Source: an uncultured bacterium
GTDB lineage: Bacteria; Oederibacteriota; PGYV01; CAILUR01
Length of the DNA stretch: 32,681 nt
Direction: 5' to 3'
Assembly (NCBI GenBank): GCA_903837445.1
Contig: CAILUR010000047.1
Span: forward strand, 1-32,681
Part shown: piece after piece, positions 6,296-14,308 of the stretch
Position numbering within the stretch: the first letter of the stretch is position 1
Layout of the letters: every line of letters starts with the position of its first letter
Translations under genes and position numbers: made by a program
The notes under the pieces: generated by a model
The model's input: the letters and a program-made list of their open reading frames with translations, nothing else
What the model was told of the DNA's origin: nothing
Database searches by the model: none

Positions 6296-7099
6296 TCATA
6301 AGCCCAATAATTGCATTGCATTTTTATAATATATTTTTTCTTTTGTCTCTATATCATTGGGAAATATTTTTTCTATTTTTTCTTTTATCTGTGCTGCATT
6401 TACCCACGGGAAATCTGTTCCAAAAATAATTTTATCTGCCCCGTGATATTTTATAATCTCTGCAAACTGTGTGGAGTCCATTTCCTGACTATATGCCGTA
6501 TCCAGCCAGCAGTTTTTCCCCACCAGATATTTTATGACTTCCTCCCACATATTATAGCCGCCCATATGCGCACATATTATTTGCAACTCAGCAATCGTAG
6601 TGACCTGTGCCAGGCGTTCGGGAGTGGCGTGAATATCCGGATACGCAAAATCCGCTCCGGCATGAAACATAATAATCATATGAGCCTTACGACAAGCTTC
6701 ATAAATCCGTAACATTTTGGGGTCATCAGGATAGAACTGCTGATACTCAGGATGCAGTTTTATTCCTTTAAAGCCGTTTGTCGCCAGAAATTGTATCTCT
6801 TCATTACAGTCCGCCACATCACAAAAATCAGGATGCATAGCGCCAAAACACAATACTTCTTTTTGTGTTTTATTATACTCAAGCATTTTTCTGTTTATTC
6901 CCAAAACTTGTTCTTTTTTTGTCGCCACAGGTTGATTTACAGAAAGTGTCACGCCATCGCGTTTCATATATGCCACAAGCGAAGCATAGGTCCCAACGCC
7001 ATTTACTTTTACTTCACCGTGCGCCTCAGACAAAAGATATTTTATGGTCTTGTCGGCAATTTTGTCGGGAAAAAAATGGGTGTGAATATCAATCAGCAT
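6296..7099 (-). CDS. Amidohydrolase family TIM-barrel protein (Amidohydro_2)
   Basis: This 267-residue metal-dependent hydrolase or decarboxylase belongs to the PF04909 superfamily. The metal ligands are visible: His6 and His8 in DIHTHFF, His146 in MFHAGAD, His178 in CAHMGG, and Asp229 in FGTDFPW. GIKLHPEYQ at about 112-120 is the usual strand-4 signature of the uncharacterised PHP-like subgroup that lacks a carbamylated lysine. Relatives include aminocarboxymuconate-semialdehyde decarboxylase-type enzymes and many unassigned proteins. Substrate is unknown. The ATG at 7099 has GAGG five bases before it. The gene is 13 bases downstream of the DUF190 gene and 13 bases upstream of the lipoprotein gene in one compact operon with metF and crcB, without an obvious pathway link. 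Confidence 0.85.
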   Translation of the reverse strand: MLIDIHTHFFPDKIADKTIKYLLSEAHGEVKVNGVGTYASLVAYMKRDGVTLSVNQPVATKKEQVLGINRKMLEYNKTQKEVLCFGAMHPDFCDVADCNEEIQFLATNGFKGIKLHPEYQQFYPDDPKMLRIYEACRKAHMIIMFHAGADFAYPDIHATPERLAQVTTIAELQIICAHMGGYNMWEEVIKYLVGKNCWLDTAYSQEMDSTQFAEIIKYHGADKIIFGTDFPWVNAAQIKEKIEKIFPNDIETKEKIYYKNAMQLLGL

Positions 7100-7112
7100 A
7101 TAAACCTCAGAC

Positions 7113-7445
7113 TTACTTTCCGTATTTTATGACTTGCACTTTCTCAAGCGTTACCAAACCTGACTTTAAAACTTTATCCAGTTCTGGTAAAAACAAATCT
7201 ATTTTTTCTTCCTTATCTGTAATCTCTATCACCAGTGGCAATTTATTGTTCATATCCAGTAATTTAGCCGAATGAATAGCCGCACCACTCATTCCAAAGC
7301 CCATAATTCCCCGTAACACAGTAGCGCCAGCAAGGTTGGCTTCTTTTGCTTTTATGACTATAGTTTCATAGACAGGTCTGCCTTCAAATTTCTCATCTTC
7401 AGAAACAAAAATTCTAAGTAATTTCGCCTCTCCCTTTATGCTCAT
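7113..7445 (-). CDS. DUF190 (PF02641) protein, partner of the CrcB fluoride channel
   Basis: This is a 110-residue cytosolic protein with a ferredoxin-like alpha-beta pattern. It contains GEAKLLRIFVSEDEKFEGRPVYETIV and the segment AGATVLRGIMGFG, the hallmark of DUF190. The family resembles PII signalling proteins in fold, and its genes very often accompany crcB, so a role in regulating fluoride export is widely assumed but not proven. The ATG at 7445 is chosen because AGGGGTG precedes it and the upstream extension lies inside crcB. Only two bases separate it from the crcB stop, which indicates translational coupling. Confidence 0.88.
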   Translation of the reverse strand: MSIKGEAKLLRIFVSEDEKFEGRPVYETIVIKAKEANLAGATVLRGIMGFGMSGAAIHSAKLLDMNNKLPLVIEITDKEEKIDLFLPELDKVLKSGLVTLEKVQVIKYGK

Positions 7446-7447
7446 TA

Positions 7448-7837
7448 TCACACCCCTTTTATTATTTTCACGAGCATTATCCCAGCCGCGACAAGCACAA
7501 GACAACCCACATTATTAAGCAGGATATTTATTAGGACATCTTTATACTGTCCATCCGTGAAAAGATTATTGGTCTCTATCGCAAACGAAGAAAAAGTCGT
7601 AAAAGCCCCTAAAAAGCCCACTGCTATAAACATTCTGGTGGCTGGTGCCATAGTGGAGACAAGCCCTGCTTCCCAAACTATGCCCATAATAAAACACCCT
7701 ATGAGGTTTACGGCGAGCGTGCCATAAGGGAATATTCCTTTTGCCTGAAATGCTGTATTGAACCAGACCGAAGTAAAATAGCGTGCCACTGCGCCCACAC
7801 TACCACCGAGGGCTATAAATAAAATATTTTTCACCAT
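7448..7837 (-). CDS. crcB: Fluoride efflux channel CrcB/Fluc
   Basis: This 129-residue protein has four hydrophobic segments and forms a dual-topology dimeric fluoride channel in the inner membrane. Conserved elements are GGSVGAVARY at 11-20, with Arg19, then GTLAVNLIGCF at 39-49, whose Asn44 lines the fluoride pore. GFLGAFTTFSSF at 74-85 contains the TTFS Phe box and the central Na site region. The ATG at 7837 has GGAAG nine bases upstream; an earlier in-frame start would overlap metF. It lies four bases after metF and two bases before DUF190. No fluoride riboswitch is seen upstream of metF or of crcB, so expression seems tied to the metF promoter. Confidence 0.95.
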   Translation of the reverse strand: MVKNILFIALGGSVGAVARYFTSVWFNTAFQAKGIFPYGTLAVNLIGCFIMGIVWEAGLVSTMAPATRMFIAVGFLGAFTTFSSFAIETNNLFTDGQYKDVLINILLNNVGCLVLVAAGIMLVKIIKGV

Positions 7838-7841
7838 ATAA

Positions 7842-8711
7842 TTACTTCCTTTCCATTGAAGACAAAATTGATTCTTCATATATACGATGATTTTGTTTTA
7901 CTCTGTTCATTGAGTACAAGTGAATCGCCTTCACTCCATTTTTCACAAGATGATTTATCTGTCCGACCGTATACTGCACTGTTTCTTCACAGACAGGATT
8001 GTATATGTCGCAAGTGGCAGTGGCTTTTATAAAACGCTCTGGGATAGCCACTCCACACATTTTTGTCATCCGTTCCAAGTTGGCAAGTTTTGTAGCCGTC
8101 ATAACTCCCGGCACCAGTGGCACTTTTATTCCTGCTTTTTTCACTGTGTCCGCAAATCTAAAAAAGAAATCATTATCTAAAAACAATTGCGTGGTGATAA
8201 AATCTGCGCCCGCATCCACTTTTTTCTTTAAGTGGTCAATATCTTCTTGTGCGGTCTTCGCTTCAGGATGTTTTTCAGGATACCCAGCCACTCCGACACA
8301 GAAATCCCAATTTTTTTTAATAAAAGCCACGAGGTCTGAGGCATATTGAAAATCTTTTAAAGGATTTTCTGTGCCTAATGGTAAGTCCCCACGCAAAGCC
8401 ATAATGTTTTGAACCTTTTTATTTTTTAACTCATCGAGGATTTTTGCTATGGACTCTTTTGTCGCACCTATGCAGGTCAAATGCGCCAAAGCAGGCAGTT
8501 TATAATGGTTTTCTATCTTGTCGGCGATCTCCACAGTTCTTGATTTTGTCCCCCCGCCAGCGCCATAAGTCACGCTGATATACTCAGGGTTTAAATCTAC
8601 AAGCCCATCCAGGGCCTTAAAAATAACTGATATCTCCGCCTCAGGTTTAGGCGGAAAGATTTCAAGTGAAAACACAAATTTTTTAGTTTGCAATAAATCC
8701 TTTATTTTCAA
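7842..8711 (-). CDS. metF: 5,10-methylenetetrahydrofolate reductase
   Basis: The enzyme reduces 5,10-methylene-THF to 5-methyl-THF with FAD, feeding methionine synthesis or, in anaerobes, the methyl branch of the Wood-Ljungdahl pathway. The 289-residue protein is a normal bacterial length. Visible family marks are FSLEIFPPK near the N-terminus, YISVTYGAGGG, LAHLTCIGAT, NIMALRGDLP, DFCVGVAGYPEKHPEA and GVKAIHLYSMNR. Glu in the FPPK segment is the catalytic acid. The start is TTG at 8711 with GGAG seven bases upstream. It heads an operon with crcB, DUF190, the amidohydrolase and a lipoprotein, and a promoter lies 38-66 bases before it. With SAM decarboxylase nearby, methyl-group metabolism is a partial theme, but no shared transcript exists. 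Confidence 0.95.
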   Translation of the reverse strand: MKIKDLLQTKKFVFSLEIFPPKPEAEISVIFKALDGLVDLNPEYISVTYGAGGGTKSRTVEIADKIENHYKLPALAHLTCIGATKESIAKILDELKNKKVQNIMALRGDLPLGTENPLKDFQYASDLVAFIKKNWDFCVGVAGYPEKHPEAKTAQEDIDHLKKKVDAGADFITTQLFLDNDFFFRFADTVKKAGIKVPLVPGVMTATKLANLERMTKMCGVAIPERFIKATATCDIYNPVCEETVQYTVGQINHLVKNGVKAIHLYSMNRVKQNHRIYEESILSSMERK

Positions 8712-8748
8712 TATATATCTCCGTTAAAATATTATGTAAATTTGACCC

Positions 8749-8777
8749 AGTTTATCAGTTTTATTTATAAGTTTCAA
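8749..8777 (-). promoter_or_regulatory. Sigma-70-type promoter of the metF operon
   Basis: On the minus strand TTGAAA (8777-8772) and TAAACT (8754-8749) are separated by 17 bases. Both match consensus at most positions. The predicted start lies about 30 bases before the TTG of metF. Confidence 0.55.
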
Positions 8778-8821
8778 GCCAAACCATAGGGACACTTTTT
8801 ATTCCCCAGACATTAAACTCA

Positions 8822-9115
8822 TTATAGAACCAAATAGGACCCTGCTACATCAAAACATTTATACTCATTTGAAATATAAATACTGTCTTGATACTTGTCA
8901 AAATCAAGGCACTTCCCTTTTTCTATTATTACATCTGCACTTTCCCCTGGGAATAATACTATTTTATCCACGCCCATATACACTACTTTGACATTATATG
9001 CGCCCGTGGTGGCATTGGTGACATTGATGGTAATATATTGAACCGCAGACGGGGTTTTTACGCAGGAAATAAAAACTCCGAGAATAATAAAAAAAAACAA
9101 TAAAGTTTTTTTCAT
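8822..9115 (-). CDS. Small lipoprotein of unknown function
   Basis: This 97-residue protein opens with MKKTLLFFFIILGVFISC, a lipoprotein signal peptide with lipobox FISC and lipidated Cys18. The mature 79 residues are mostly predicted beta strand (YITINVTNATTGAYNVKVVYMG) with two further Cys near the C-terminus that could form a disulfide. I do not recognise the family. The ATG overlaps the stop of the Gfo/Idh gene in an ATGA arrangement, so it is translated with that gene and is the last gene of the ior operon. Being short and strand-rich, it could be a small Ig-like or immunity-type domain, but nothing further supports this. Confidence 0.7.
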   Translation of the reverse strand: MKKTLLFFFIILGVFISCVKTPSAVQYITINVTNATTGAYNVKVVYMGVDKIVLFPGESADVIIEKGKCLDFDKYQDSIYISNEYKCFDVAGSYLVL

Positions 9116-10137
9116 TTATTCCCTTTAAGATTTATCAGTCTGCCTGTTTTAGCGGCCCGTAGTCCAGCCAGCACCACCGTTGTGGAAAGCATAGCATCTT
9201 TTCCAGAAGAGCTTGCCTTTTCTTTTCCCAAACAAGTTTTCACAAAATTTCCGCAAGGATTTCCAAGTGGACTTTTTTTTGGTATTTTAGGTTTTAATAT
9301 TTTTTTTACTCTTTCAGGATGCGCGGGGTCTACAATACATATCTCAACAGTTTTATTTATGCCATCAAAAACTACTTTGCCTTTTTGTCCATAAAGAGTC
9401 ATACTCATTTCACTCGGTCGTGCCGTCCACGAGGCTTCAAACTCCCCTGTAGTGCCATCGGTAAACTTTACCACCGCTGTAAAATTATCATCCACTTTCA
9501 TTCCCTTTGTCATAGAAGACATTTGCGCACCTATGGTCTGCGCTTCTTTACCTGTAACAAATCTAATCAAATCATATATATGCACTCCCAAATCTACAGA
9601 AGCGCCACCACCTGATTGTGCAAAATCGGTAAACCAAATCGAACCAGGTCGCCAATGTTCAAAACCAGAATACCCAAGTTTTCCCCGAAGGCTTTCTACT
9701 TTTCCTATCACTCCTGCTTGTATTTGTGCTCTGAGTTCATATGCCGCTGGATTAAAACGCCAATTATGATTCACCGCAAGCAGACATTTATTTTCAGTGG
9801 CAGTAGAAATCATTTTTTTTATTTCTTTTACAGAAAGCGCCATAGGTTTTTCCACAAATACATTTACCCCGTGTTCAAGCGCGTATATGGCGACAGGGGC
9901 GTGTAGATAATTTGGAGTACATATGGCAACGGCATCCACACTTTTGGAAGCTATCATTAGTTTATAGTTTTTAAAAATGTTTGGGATATCAAACTCAGCA
10001 GCAAGCGTCTTTGCCTTTTCCATAGTGCCACTACAGACCCCAGTTAGAACACAGCCCTGTGCTGCTTTAAAACCTGGAGCGTGCAAGGTGCGCGCTATTT
10101 TACCTGCGCCTATTATTCCTACCCTTAATGGCTTCAT
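9112..10137 (-). CDS. Gfo/Idh/MocA family NAD(P)-dependent oxidoreductase
   Basis: This is a 341-residue two-domain dehydrogenase. The N-terminal Rossmann fold has GIIGAGKIA at 7-15. The EKP motif, with active-site Lys97, is in VFVEKPMALS. The C-terminal domain has HNWRFNPA and then DLGVHIYDLIRFVTG, carrying the paired Asp and His of the substrate site. Family members oxidise or reduce sugars, inositols or sugar nucleotides; the sequence alone does not identify the substrate. The ATG is four bases after the iorA stop, and the stop overlaps the next lipoprotein start, so it belongs to the ior transcript. A sugar enzyme at the end of an aromatic oxoacid operon is unexpected. Confidence 0.9.
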   Translation of the reverse strand: MKPLRVGIIGAGKIARTLHAPGFKAAQGCVLTGVCSGTMEKAKTLAAEFDIPNIFKNYKLMIASKSVDAVAICTPNYLHAPVAIYALEHGVNVFVEKPMALSVKEIKKMISTATENKCLLAVNHNWRFNPAAYELRAQIQAGVIGKVESLRGKLGYSGFEHWRPGSIWFTDFAQSGGGASVDLGVHIYDLIRFVTGKEAQTIGAQMSSMTKGMKVDDNFTAVVKFTDGTTGEFEASWTARPSEMSMTLYGQKGKVVFDGINKTVEICIVDPAHPERVKKILKPKIPKKSPLGNPCGNFVKTCLGKEKASSSGKDAMLSTTVVLAGLRAAKTGRLINLKGNK

Positions 10138-10141
10138 TTAA

Positions 10142-11899
10142 TCATACCTTTTTTTTCGGTTTTATCGCTTTTTTAGGACACAGTGTGACACACATAGCAC
10201 ACCCATTGCACACCAAAGGATTTATAAAGGCTTTCCCTGTGCCTGCTTCTTTTTCTATAGCCGGACAACCCAGTTTAAAACACTCGCCCGCTGCCCCGCA
10301 AAGAGCACTGTCCACTTCAAACAAAACCGAAAGCTTTGATTTATTAATCAACACGCAATCGCGTTTGGCTATGATAACTTTTGACCCTGTTTTAGTAAGC
10401 ATATCTTCTATAATGTGCTTAGTCATTTTCATATTATATGGGTCCACTACGGCAATATGTTGCACTCCCATAGCAGTCACTACTTTTTCTATATCAATAT
10501 TTGTAGTCTGGTCGCCTGTCAAGGTATTGCCTGCCCCTGGATGTGATTGTCTTCCAGTCATTGCTGTGGTGCGATTATCCAAAATTATGGTAAGGGTGTT
10601 CCCCCGATTATAAACTACATTCGCAATTCCTGTGAGTCCGGAATGCATAAAAGTGGAGTCGCCTATAACAGCTACTATTTTATTATTTGGCACTCCAGCC
10701 TTTTCCAAGCCGTGTGCGTGATTAATAGAGGCACCCATATCCACGCAAGTGTCCATAGCCGACAAAGGCGGCAAAGCCCCAAGTGTATAACAGCCAATAT
10801 CTCCAGTCACAGTTAAATTCATTTTCGACAAAGCGTAAAAGACACCACGGTGCGGACAACCAGCACAGAGGACAGGAGGTCTGCCTGGGACTGGATTCAT
10901 ATTTCCCGTTCCCTGTTTTTTAAGTCCCATCTTATTTTTAAAACACTCCCTGATAATATCCGGAGTGAACTCTCCAAAAATAGGAAAAATATCTTTGCCG
11001 TGTACTTTAAAGCCAGCGGTTTTTAATTGTTCCTCTACAAAAGGTTGCATTTCTTCGACTACATAAACCTTTTTATGTTTGTTAATAAACTTTTTTAGGT
11101 TTTCCATTGGCAGTGGATTTAACATTCCCAATTTATAAACTGATTTGTCTGGAAAAATTTCTTTTACATACTCATACGAAATTCCTGAAGTGATAAACCC
11201 CACATCTTTGGATAAAAGTTCTTCTGTGTTAAGAGTGGTCGCCTCAGAAAAGTTTTTTAGTTTTGGTTGTTTTTCAAGCAGGACTTTTCCCTGTCTTATC
11301 GCATTCATAGGCATCATCACATATTTTGCTGCTGGCACATTGAGTGGTTTTTTTATAAAATCAGGTTTAAAGTTTTCATTTATTTCCACCACACTTTTTG
11401 AATGCGCCACTCTGGTGGTAATACGCACTAAAACCGGAATATCAAATTTTTCGCTTATGGCGAAGGCCTCTTTTACAAAATCCTTGGCTTCCTGTGAATT
11501 AGCTGGTTCTAAAACAGGCACTTGGGCAAATTTCCCCAACACCCGATTATCCTGTTCGTTTTGTGAGGAATGCATACCAGGATCGTCCGCCGATATCACT
11601 ACAAGCCCTGCGTTTATTCCAGTATATGCCAGCGTCATAAACGCATCCAAAGCCACATTTAAACCCACATGTTTCATAGTGACCAGCGCACGGGCACCTC
11701 CTAAAGACATACCTGTGGCTACTTCTAGTGCTACTTTTTCATTTGTGGACCACTCGGCGTAAACGCCTTCGTATTTTACATAATTTTCTAATATTTCCGT
11801 GGAGGGTGTGCCTGGATATCCCGCGGCGCATTTTACTCCCGCCTCGTATGCCCCTCTCGCTATAGCTTCATTACCTGACATTAATATTCTTTTACTCAC
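10142..11899 (-). CDS. iorA: Indolepyruvate:ferredoxin oxidoreductase, alpha subunit
   Basis: With IorB this 585-residue subunit oxidatively decarboxylates aromatic 2-oxoacids (indolepyruvate, phenylpyruvate, hydroxyphenylpyruvate) to aryl-acetyl-CoA and reduces ferredoxin. The N-terminal pyrimidine domain begins MSGNEAIARGAYEAGVKCAAGYPGTPSTEI. The thiamine diphosphate motif is VIGDSTFMHSGLTGIANV followed by ILDNRTT. The C-terminal di-cluster ferredoxin domain has a complete CNGCAMCVTLCP motif, but the preceding motif reads C-G-A-A-G-E-C-x4-CP. There the expected second Cys is Ala, so one cluster has only three Cys ligands from this motif. The ATG at 11899 follows GGAGCAA. The gene is fourth in the operon iorB-paaK-ACT-iorA. 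The enzyme is oxygen sensitive in characterised relatives, which supports an anaerobic host. Confidence 0.95.
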   Translation of the reverse strand: MSKRILMSGNEAIARGAYEAGVKCAAGYPGTPSTEILENYVKYEGVYAEWSTNEKVALEVATGMSLGGARALVTMKHVGLNVALDAFMTLAYTGINAGLVVISADDPGMHSSQNEQDNRVLGKFAQVPVLEPANSQEAKDFVKEAFAISEKFDIPVLVRITTRVAHSKSVVEINENFKPDFIKKPLNVPAAKYVMMPMNAIRQGKVLLEKQPKLKNFSEATTLNTEELLSKDVGFITSGISYEYVKEIFPDKSVYKLGMLNPLPMENLKKFINKHKKVYVVEEMQPFVEEQLKTAGFKVHGKDIFPIFGEFTPDIIRECFKNKMGLKKQGTGNMNPVPGRPPVLCAGCPHRGVFYALSKMNLTVTGDIGCYTLGALPPLSAMDTCVDMGASINHAHGLEKAGVPNNKIVAVIGDSTFMHSGLTGIANVVYNRGNTLTIILDNRTTAMTGRQSHPGAGNTLTGDQTTNIDIEKVVTAMGVQHIAVVDPYNMKMTKHIIEDMLTKTGSKVIIAKRDCVLINKSKLSVLFEVDSALCGAAGECFKLGCPAIEKEAGTGKAFINPLVCNGCAMCVTLCPKKAIKPKKKV

Positions 11900-11917
11900 A
11901 TTTGCTCCATTTTTTTG

Positions 11918-12349
11918 TTAAATTTTACTTACATCTCCGGCAGTTAATATTTTTACTTTTTTAGCCGTAAGTTTTACTATGGACTCATCTGTTTTGTCCA
12001 CTCTAAAAACTAAAACCGCATTGTTATTATTCTTTTCCACAAACGCATACATATATTCTATATTTATTTCTTCATCTTTAAATACTTTAAGTACCTTATC
12101 CAGCCCGCCAGGAGTATCTTCCACCTCCACCGCGATAATGTCTGTGGTCTTTACCACCACATTTGCTTCTTTTAAAACTTTAACGGCTTTATCAGGTTCA
12201 TCCACAATAATCCGTAGGACACCAAAATCTTTAGTATCCGCGAGAGCCAGTGCCCGAATATTTACGCCTGTTTTTGCGAGAATTTCTATGACCTGTGCCA
12301 ACCTACCAGCTTTATTTTCAAGAAAAATTGAAAGTTGAACTATTTTCAT
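11918..12349 (-). CDS. Tandem ACT domain protein
   Basis: This 143-residue protein consists of two ACT domains, about residues 1-68 and 70-140. The first begins MKIVQLSIFLENKAGRLAQV with the typical NKAGRLA turn. The second carries DTPGGLDKVLKVF, where the Gly-Leu turn marks the effector interface. ACT dimers bind amino acids and regulate enzymes or transporters. Here it lies between paaK and iorA. An ACT protein in the same place is common in anaerobes and archaea that carry these genes, so sensing of an aromatic amino acid is a reasonable inference. The ATG at 12349 is chosen over a GTG two codons earlier because GGAGG then sits five bases upstream; the GTG would overlap the ribosome-binding site. 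Confidence 0.9.
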   Translation of the reverse strand: MKIVQLSIFLENKAGRLAQVIEILAKTGVNIRALALADTKDFGVLRIIVDEPDKAVKVLKEANVVVKTTDIIAVEVEDTPGGLDKVLKVFKDEEINIEYMYAFVEKNNNNAVLVFRVDKTDESIVKLTAKKVKILTAGDVSKI

Positions 12350-12376
12350 AAACACCTCCAGAGAACGGGTTCTATT

Positions 12377-13678
12377 TTATATCTTTCTCTTATCTATTAT
12401 TCGCTTTGCTTTGCCTTCGCTTCTCGCTATAGTCTTTGGCTCCACCAGTTTCACTTTTACCCCTATCCCGAGTATAGTAAATATTTCTTTAGCTATCTTT
12501 TTTTCCAAATCTTCTAGTACTTTTATCTCATCTGAGAATATTTTTTCGTTTACTTCCACTTGGACTTCCAATTCATCCAGTCCGTGTTCAGCCCTATCTA
12601 TAATTATCTGATAATGCGGTTCCACTCCCTCTATGTTCATTATGACCATTTCTATTTCTGACGGGAACACATTTACCCCTCTGATAATAAGCATATCATC
12701 TGTTCTACCACTGAGACGCTCCATTCTCCGTAATGTCCTGCCACACGCACACTGTGTGGGAAGCAGACGGGTGATATCGCGCGTCCGATACCGAATAAGT
12801 GGAATCCCTTCTTTTGTGATACAGGTAAAGACCAGTTCTCCCGCCACTCCATCCGGCACATTTTTCCCAGTCGCAGGGTCTATTATTTCCGGAATAAAAT
12901 GATCTTCAAATATATGTAGTCCATTTTTTTGCAGACACTCATTTGCGACTCCAGGTCCCATTATTTCAGAAAGCCCGTATATATCCAGCGCGTCTATGCC
13001 CCACATTTTTTCTATGTCGCGGCGCATATTTTCCGACCAAGGCTCGGCACCGAATAAACCTGCTTTGAGTTTAAGTTTTGATCTGTCGAGATGCATTTCT
13101 TTGGCTGTCTCAGCCAGGTTAAGCGCGTATGAAGGCGTACAGGTGAGCATTGTAGAACCGAAGTCCTCCATAATTTTTAACTGCCTCTGCGAGTTGCCAC
13201 CTGACACTGGTATGACAGTCGCACCGAGTTTTTCCGCGCCATAATGCACTCCCAAGCCGCCTGTAAAAAGTCCATACCCGTAAGCATTATGAATTATGTC
13301 ATCTTTTGTACCACCCGCCATAGTAATACAACGCGCAATAAGTTCAGCCCAGACTTCAATATCATTTTTAGTATAGCCGACCACAGTCATTTTTCCAGTA
13401 GTCCCAGAAGAAGCGTGTATCCTACAAATATCTTTCATAGGAGCGGCAAAAAGCCCGTAGGGATAATTATCCCGCATATCTTGTTTTGTCGTAAACGGCA
13501 GTTTCGATAAATCAGCTACGCTTTTTATATCTTTTGGTGAGACGCCTGCCTCATCAAATTTTTTTTTGTAAAAAGGCACTTTTTCATAAACGCGGCGAAC
13601 CGTTTTTATAAGCCTTTCTGATTGCAGTTTTTCCAATTCCTCGCGAGACATACTTTCCGCTTTAGAATAAAATTCCAT
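12377..13678 (-). CDS. paaK: Phenylacetate-CoA ligase (AMP-forming)
   Basis: This 433-residue adenylate-forming enzyme joins phenylacetate or a related aryl acetate to CoA using ATP. The family P-loop-like motif is HASSGTTGKMTVVGYTKND at about 90-108. DIYGLSEIMGPG carries the adenine-binding Glu region, YRTRDITRL corresponds to the A7/A8 motif, and IARSEGKAKRIIDKR near the C-terminus supplies the adenylation lysine. Length is normal for PaaK. The 3' end of iorB overlaps its first 17 bases, showing co-translation. In combination with IorAB it could recapture free aryl acetates as CoA esters. Running in reverse, it would release them with ATP gain, although AMP-forming ligases usually run in the CoA-forming direction. 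Confidence 0.93.
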   Translation of the reverse strand: MEFYSKAESMSREELEKLQSERLIKTVRRVYEKVPFYKKKFDEAGVSPKDIKSVADLSKLPFTTKQDMRDNYPYGLFAAPMKDICRIHASSGTTGKMTVVGYTKNDIEVWAELIARCITMAGGTKDDIIHNAYGYGLFTGGLGVHYGAEKLGATVIPVSGGNSQRQLKIMEDFGSTMLTCTPSYALNLAETAKEMHLDRSKLKLKAGLFGAEPWSENMRRDIEKMWGIDALDIYGLSEIMGPGVANECLQKNGLHIFEDHFIPEIIDPATGKNVPDGVAGELVFTCITKEGIPLIRYRTRDITRLLPTQCACGRTLRRMERLSGRTDDMLIIRGVNVFPSEIEMVIMNIEGVEPHYQIIIDRAEHGLDELEVQVEVNEKIFSDEIKVLEDLEKKIAKEIFTILGIGVKVKLVEPKTIARSEGKAKRIIDKRKI

Positions 13679-14249
13679 TTTTCACCAGCTCCTTTCCTTT
13701 TTTAAAAGCAGCTATGTTCATTTCCACTGCTTTCCCGACGCGTTTTTCAAAAGCTGTTTTAAACTCCGTGGCTTCATAATTTAAAAACTTACATAAGGCG
13801 CCAGTCATAATACTATTGAGCGCCCTAATATCTCCAAGGTTCTCCGCTTCTTCAGTCCCATTTATAAAATAAGTTTTTTTATGATTGAGGGCTTTTCTGA
13901 CTTCGGGATATGGGGCGGCACCGTTTAGATACATCCCAATAGGTGTGATTTGTTGTGTATTTACAACGACTTCGGTTTTTTCGGTAATGTGGTCTTTCCA
14001 GCGCAGAGCTTCCATAAGTTCAAAAGAGAGAAAGTAATCTATATTGTTTTTCTCAGGCATAGGAGAAGCCACTTTTTTGCCAAGACGCACAAAACTATGC
14101 ACGACTCCGCCTCTTTGTGACATCCCGTGAATTTCGGATTTTTTCACATCCAGCCCACGGGACATAGCTATATCAGAAATAATATCCGAAGCACTGACAA
14201 TTCCCTGTCCGCCAACTCCCACGATTAGAATATCAATAGTATTTTTCAT
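13662..14249 (-). CDS. iorB: Indolepyruvate:ferredoxin oxidoreductase, beta subunit
   Basis: This 195-residue gamma-domain subunit of the 2-oxoacid:ferredoxin oxidoreductase superfamily binds CoA and pairs with IorA. It starts DILIVGVGGQGIVSASDIISD, the glycine-rich signature of the family, followed by SEIHGMSQRGGVVHSFVRLG, another strict family block. Length is normal (190-200). The ATG at 14249 follows GGAGCAAA. It is the first gene of the transcript and the paaK start lies inside its 3' end. A sigma-70-type promoter lies 31-59 bases upstream, with an inverted repeat covering the predicted transcription start. Confidence 0.95.
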   Translation of the reverse strand: MKNTIDILIVGVGGQGIVSASDIISDIAMSRGLDVKKSEIHGMSQRGGVVHSFVRLGKKVASPMPEKNNIDYFLSFELMEALRWKDHITEKTEVVVNTQQITPIGMYLNGAAPYPEVRKALNHKKTYFINGTEEAENLGDIRALNSIMTGALCKFLNYEATEFKTAFEKRVGKAVEMNIAAFKKGKELVKNGILF

Positions 14250-14257
14250 TTTGCTCC

Positions 14258-14276
14258 TGTGTAAATGTTAAACACA
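14258..14276. promoter_or_regulatory. Inverted repeat at the iorB transcription start (possible operator)
   Basis: TGTGT and ACACA arms are separated by nine bases. The element covers the predicted start of the ior transcript (about 14273) and ends immediately before the ribosome-binding site. Position fits a repressor operator; the short arms make chance possible. Confidence 0.3.
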
Positions 14277-14279
14277 AGT

Positions 14280-14308
14280 ATTTTACAGGATTTTATAGGT
14301 AGTGACAA
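14280..14308 (-). promoter_or_regulatory. Sigma-70-type promoter of the ior operon
   Basis: On the minus strand TTGTCA (14308-14303) and TAAAAT (14285-14280) are separated by 17 bases, each one mismatch from consensus. A TG directly precedes the -10. The leader to iorB is about 25 bases. Confidence 0.65.

Noticed and set aside
8712..8821. Possible fluoride or SAM riboswitch ahead of the metF-crcB operon
   Set aside because: The region contains a promoter and only about 30 bases of leader; neither consensus is recognisable.
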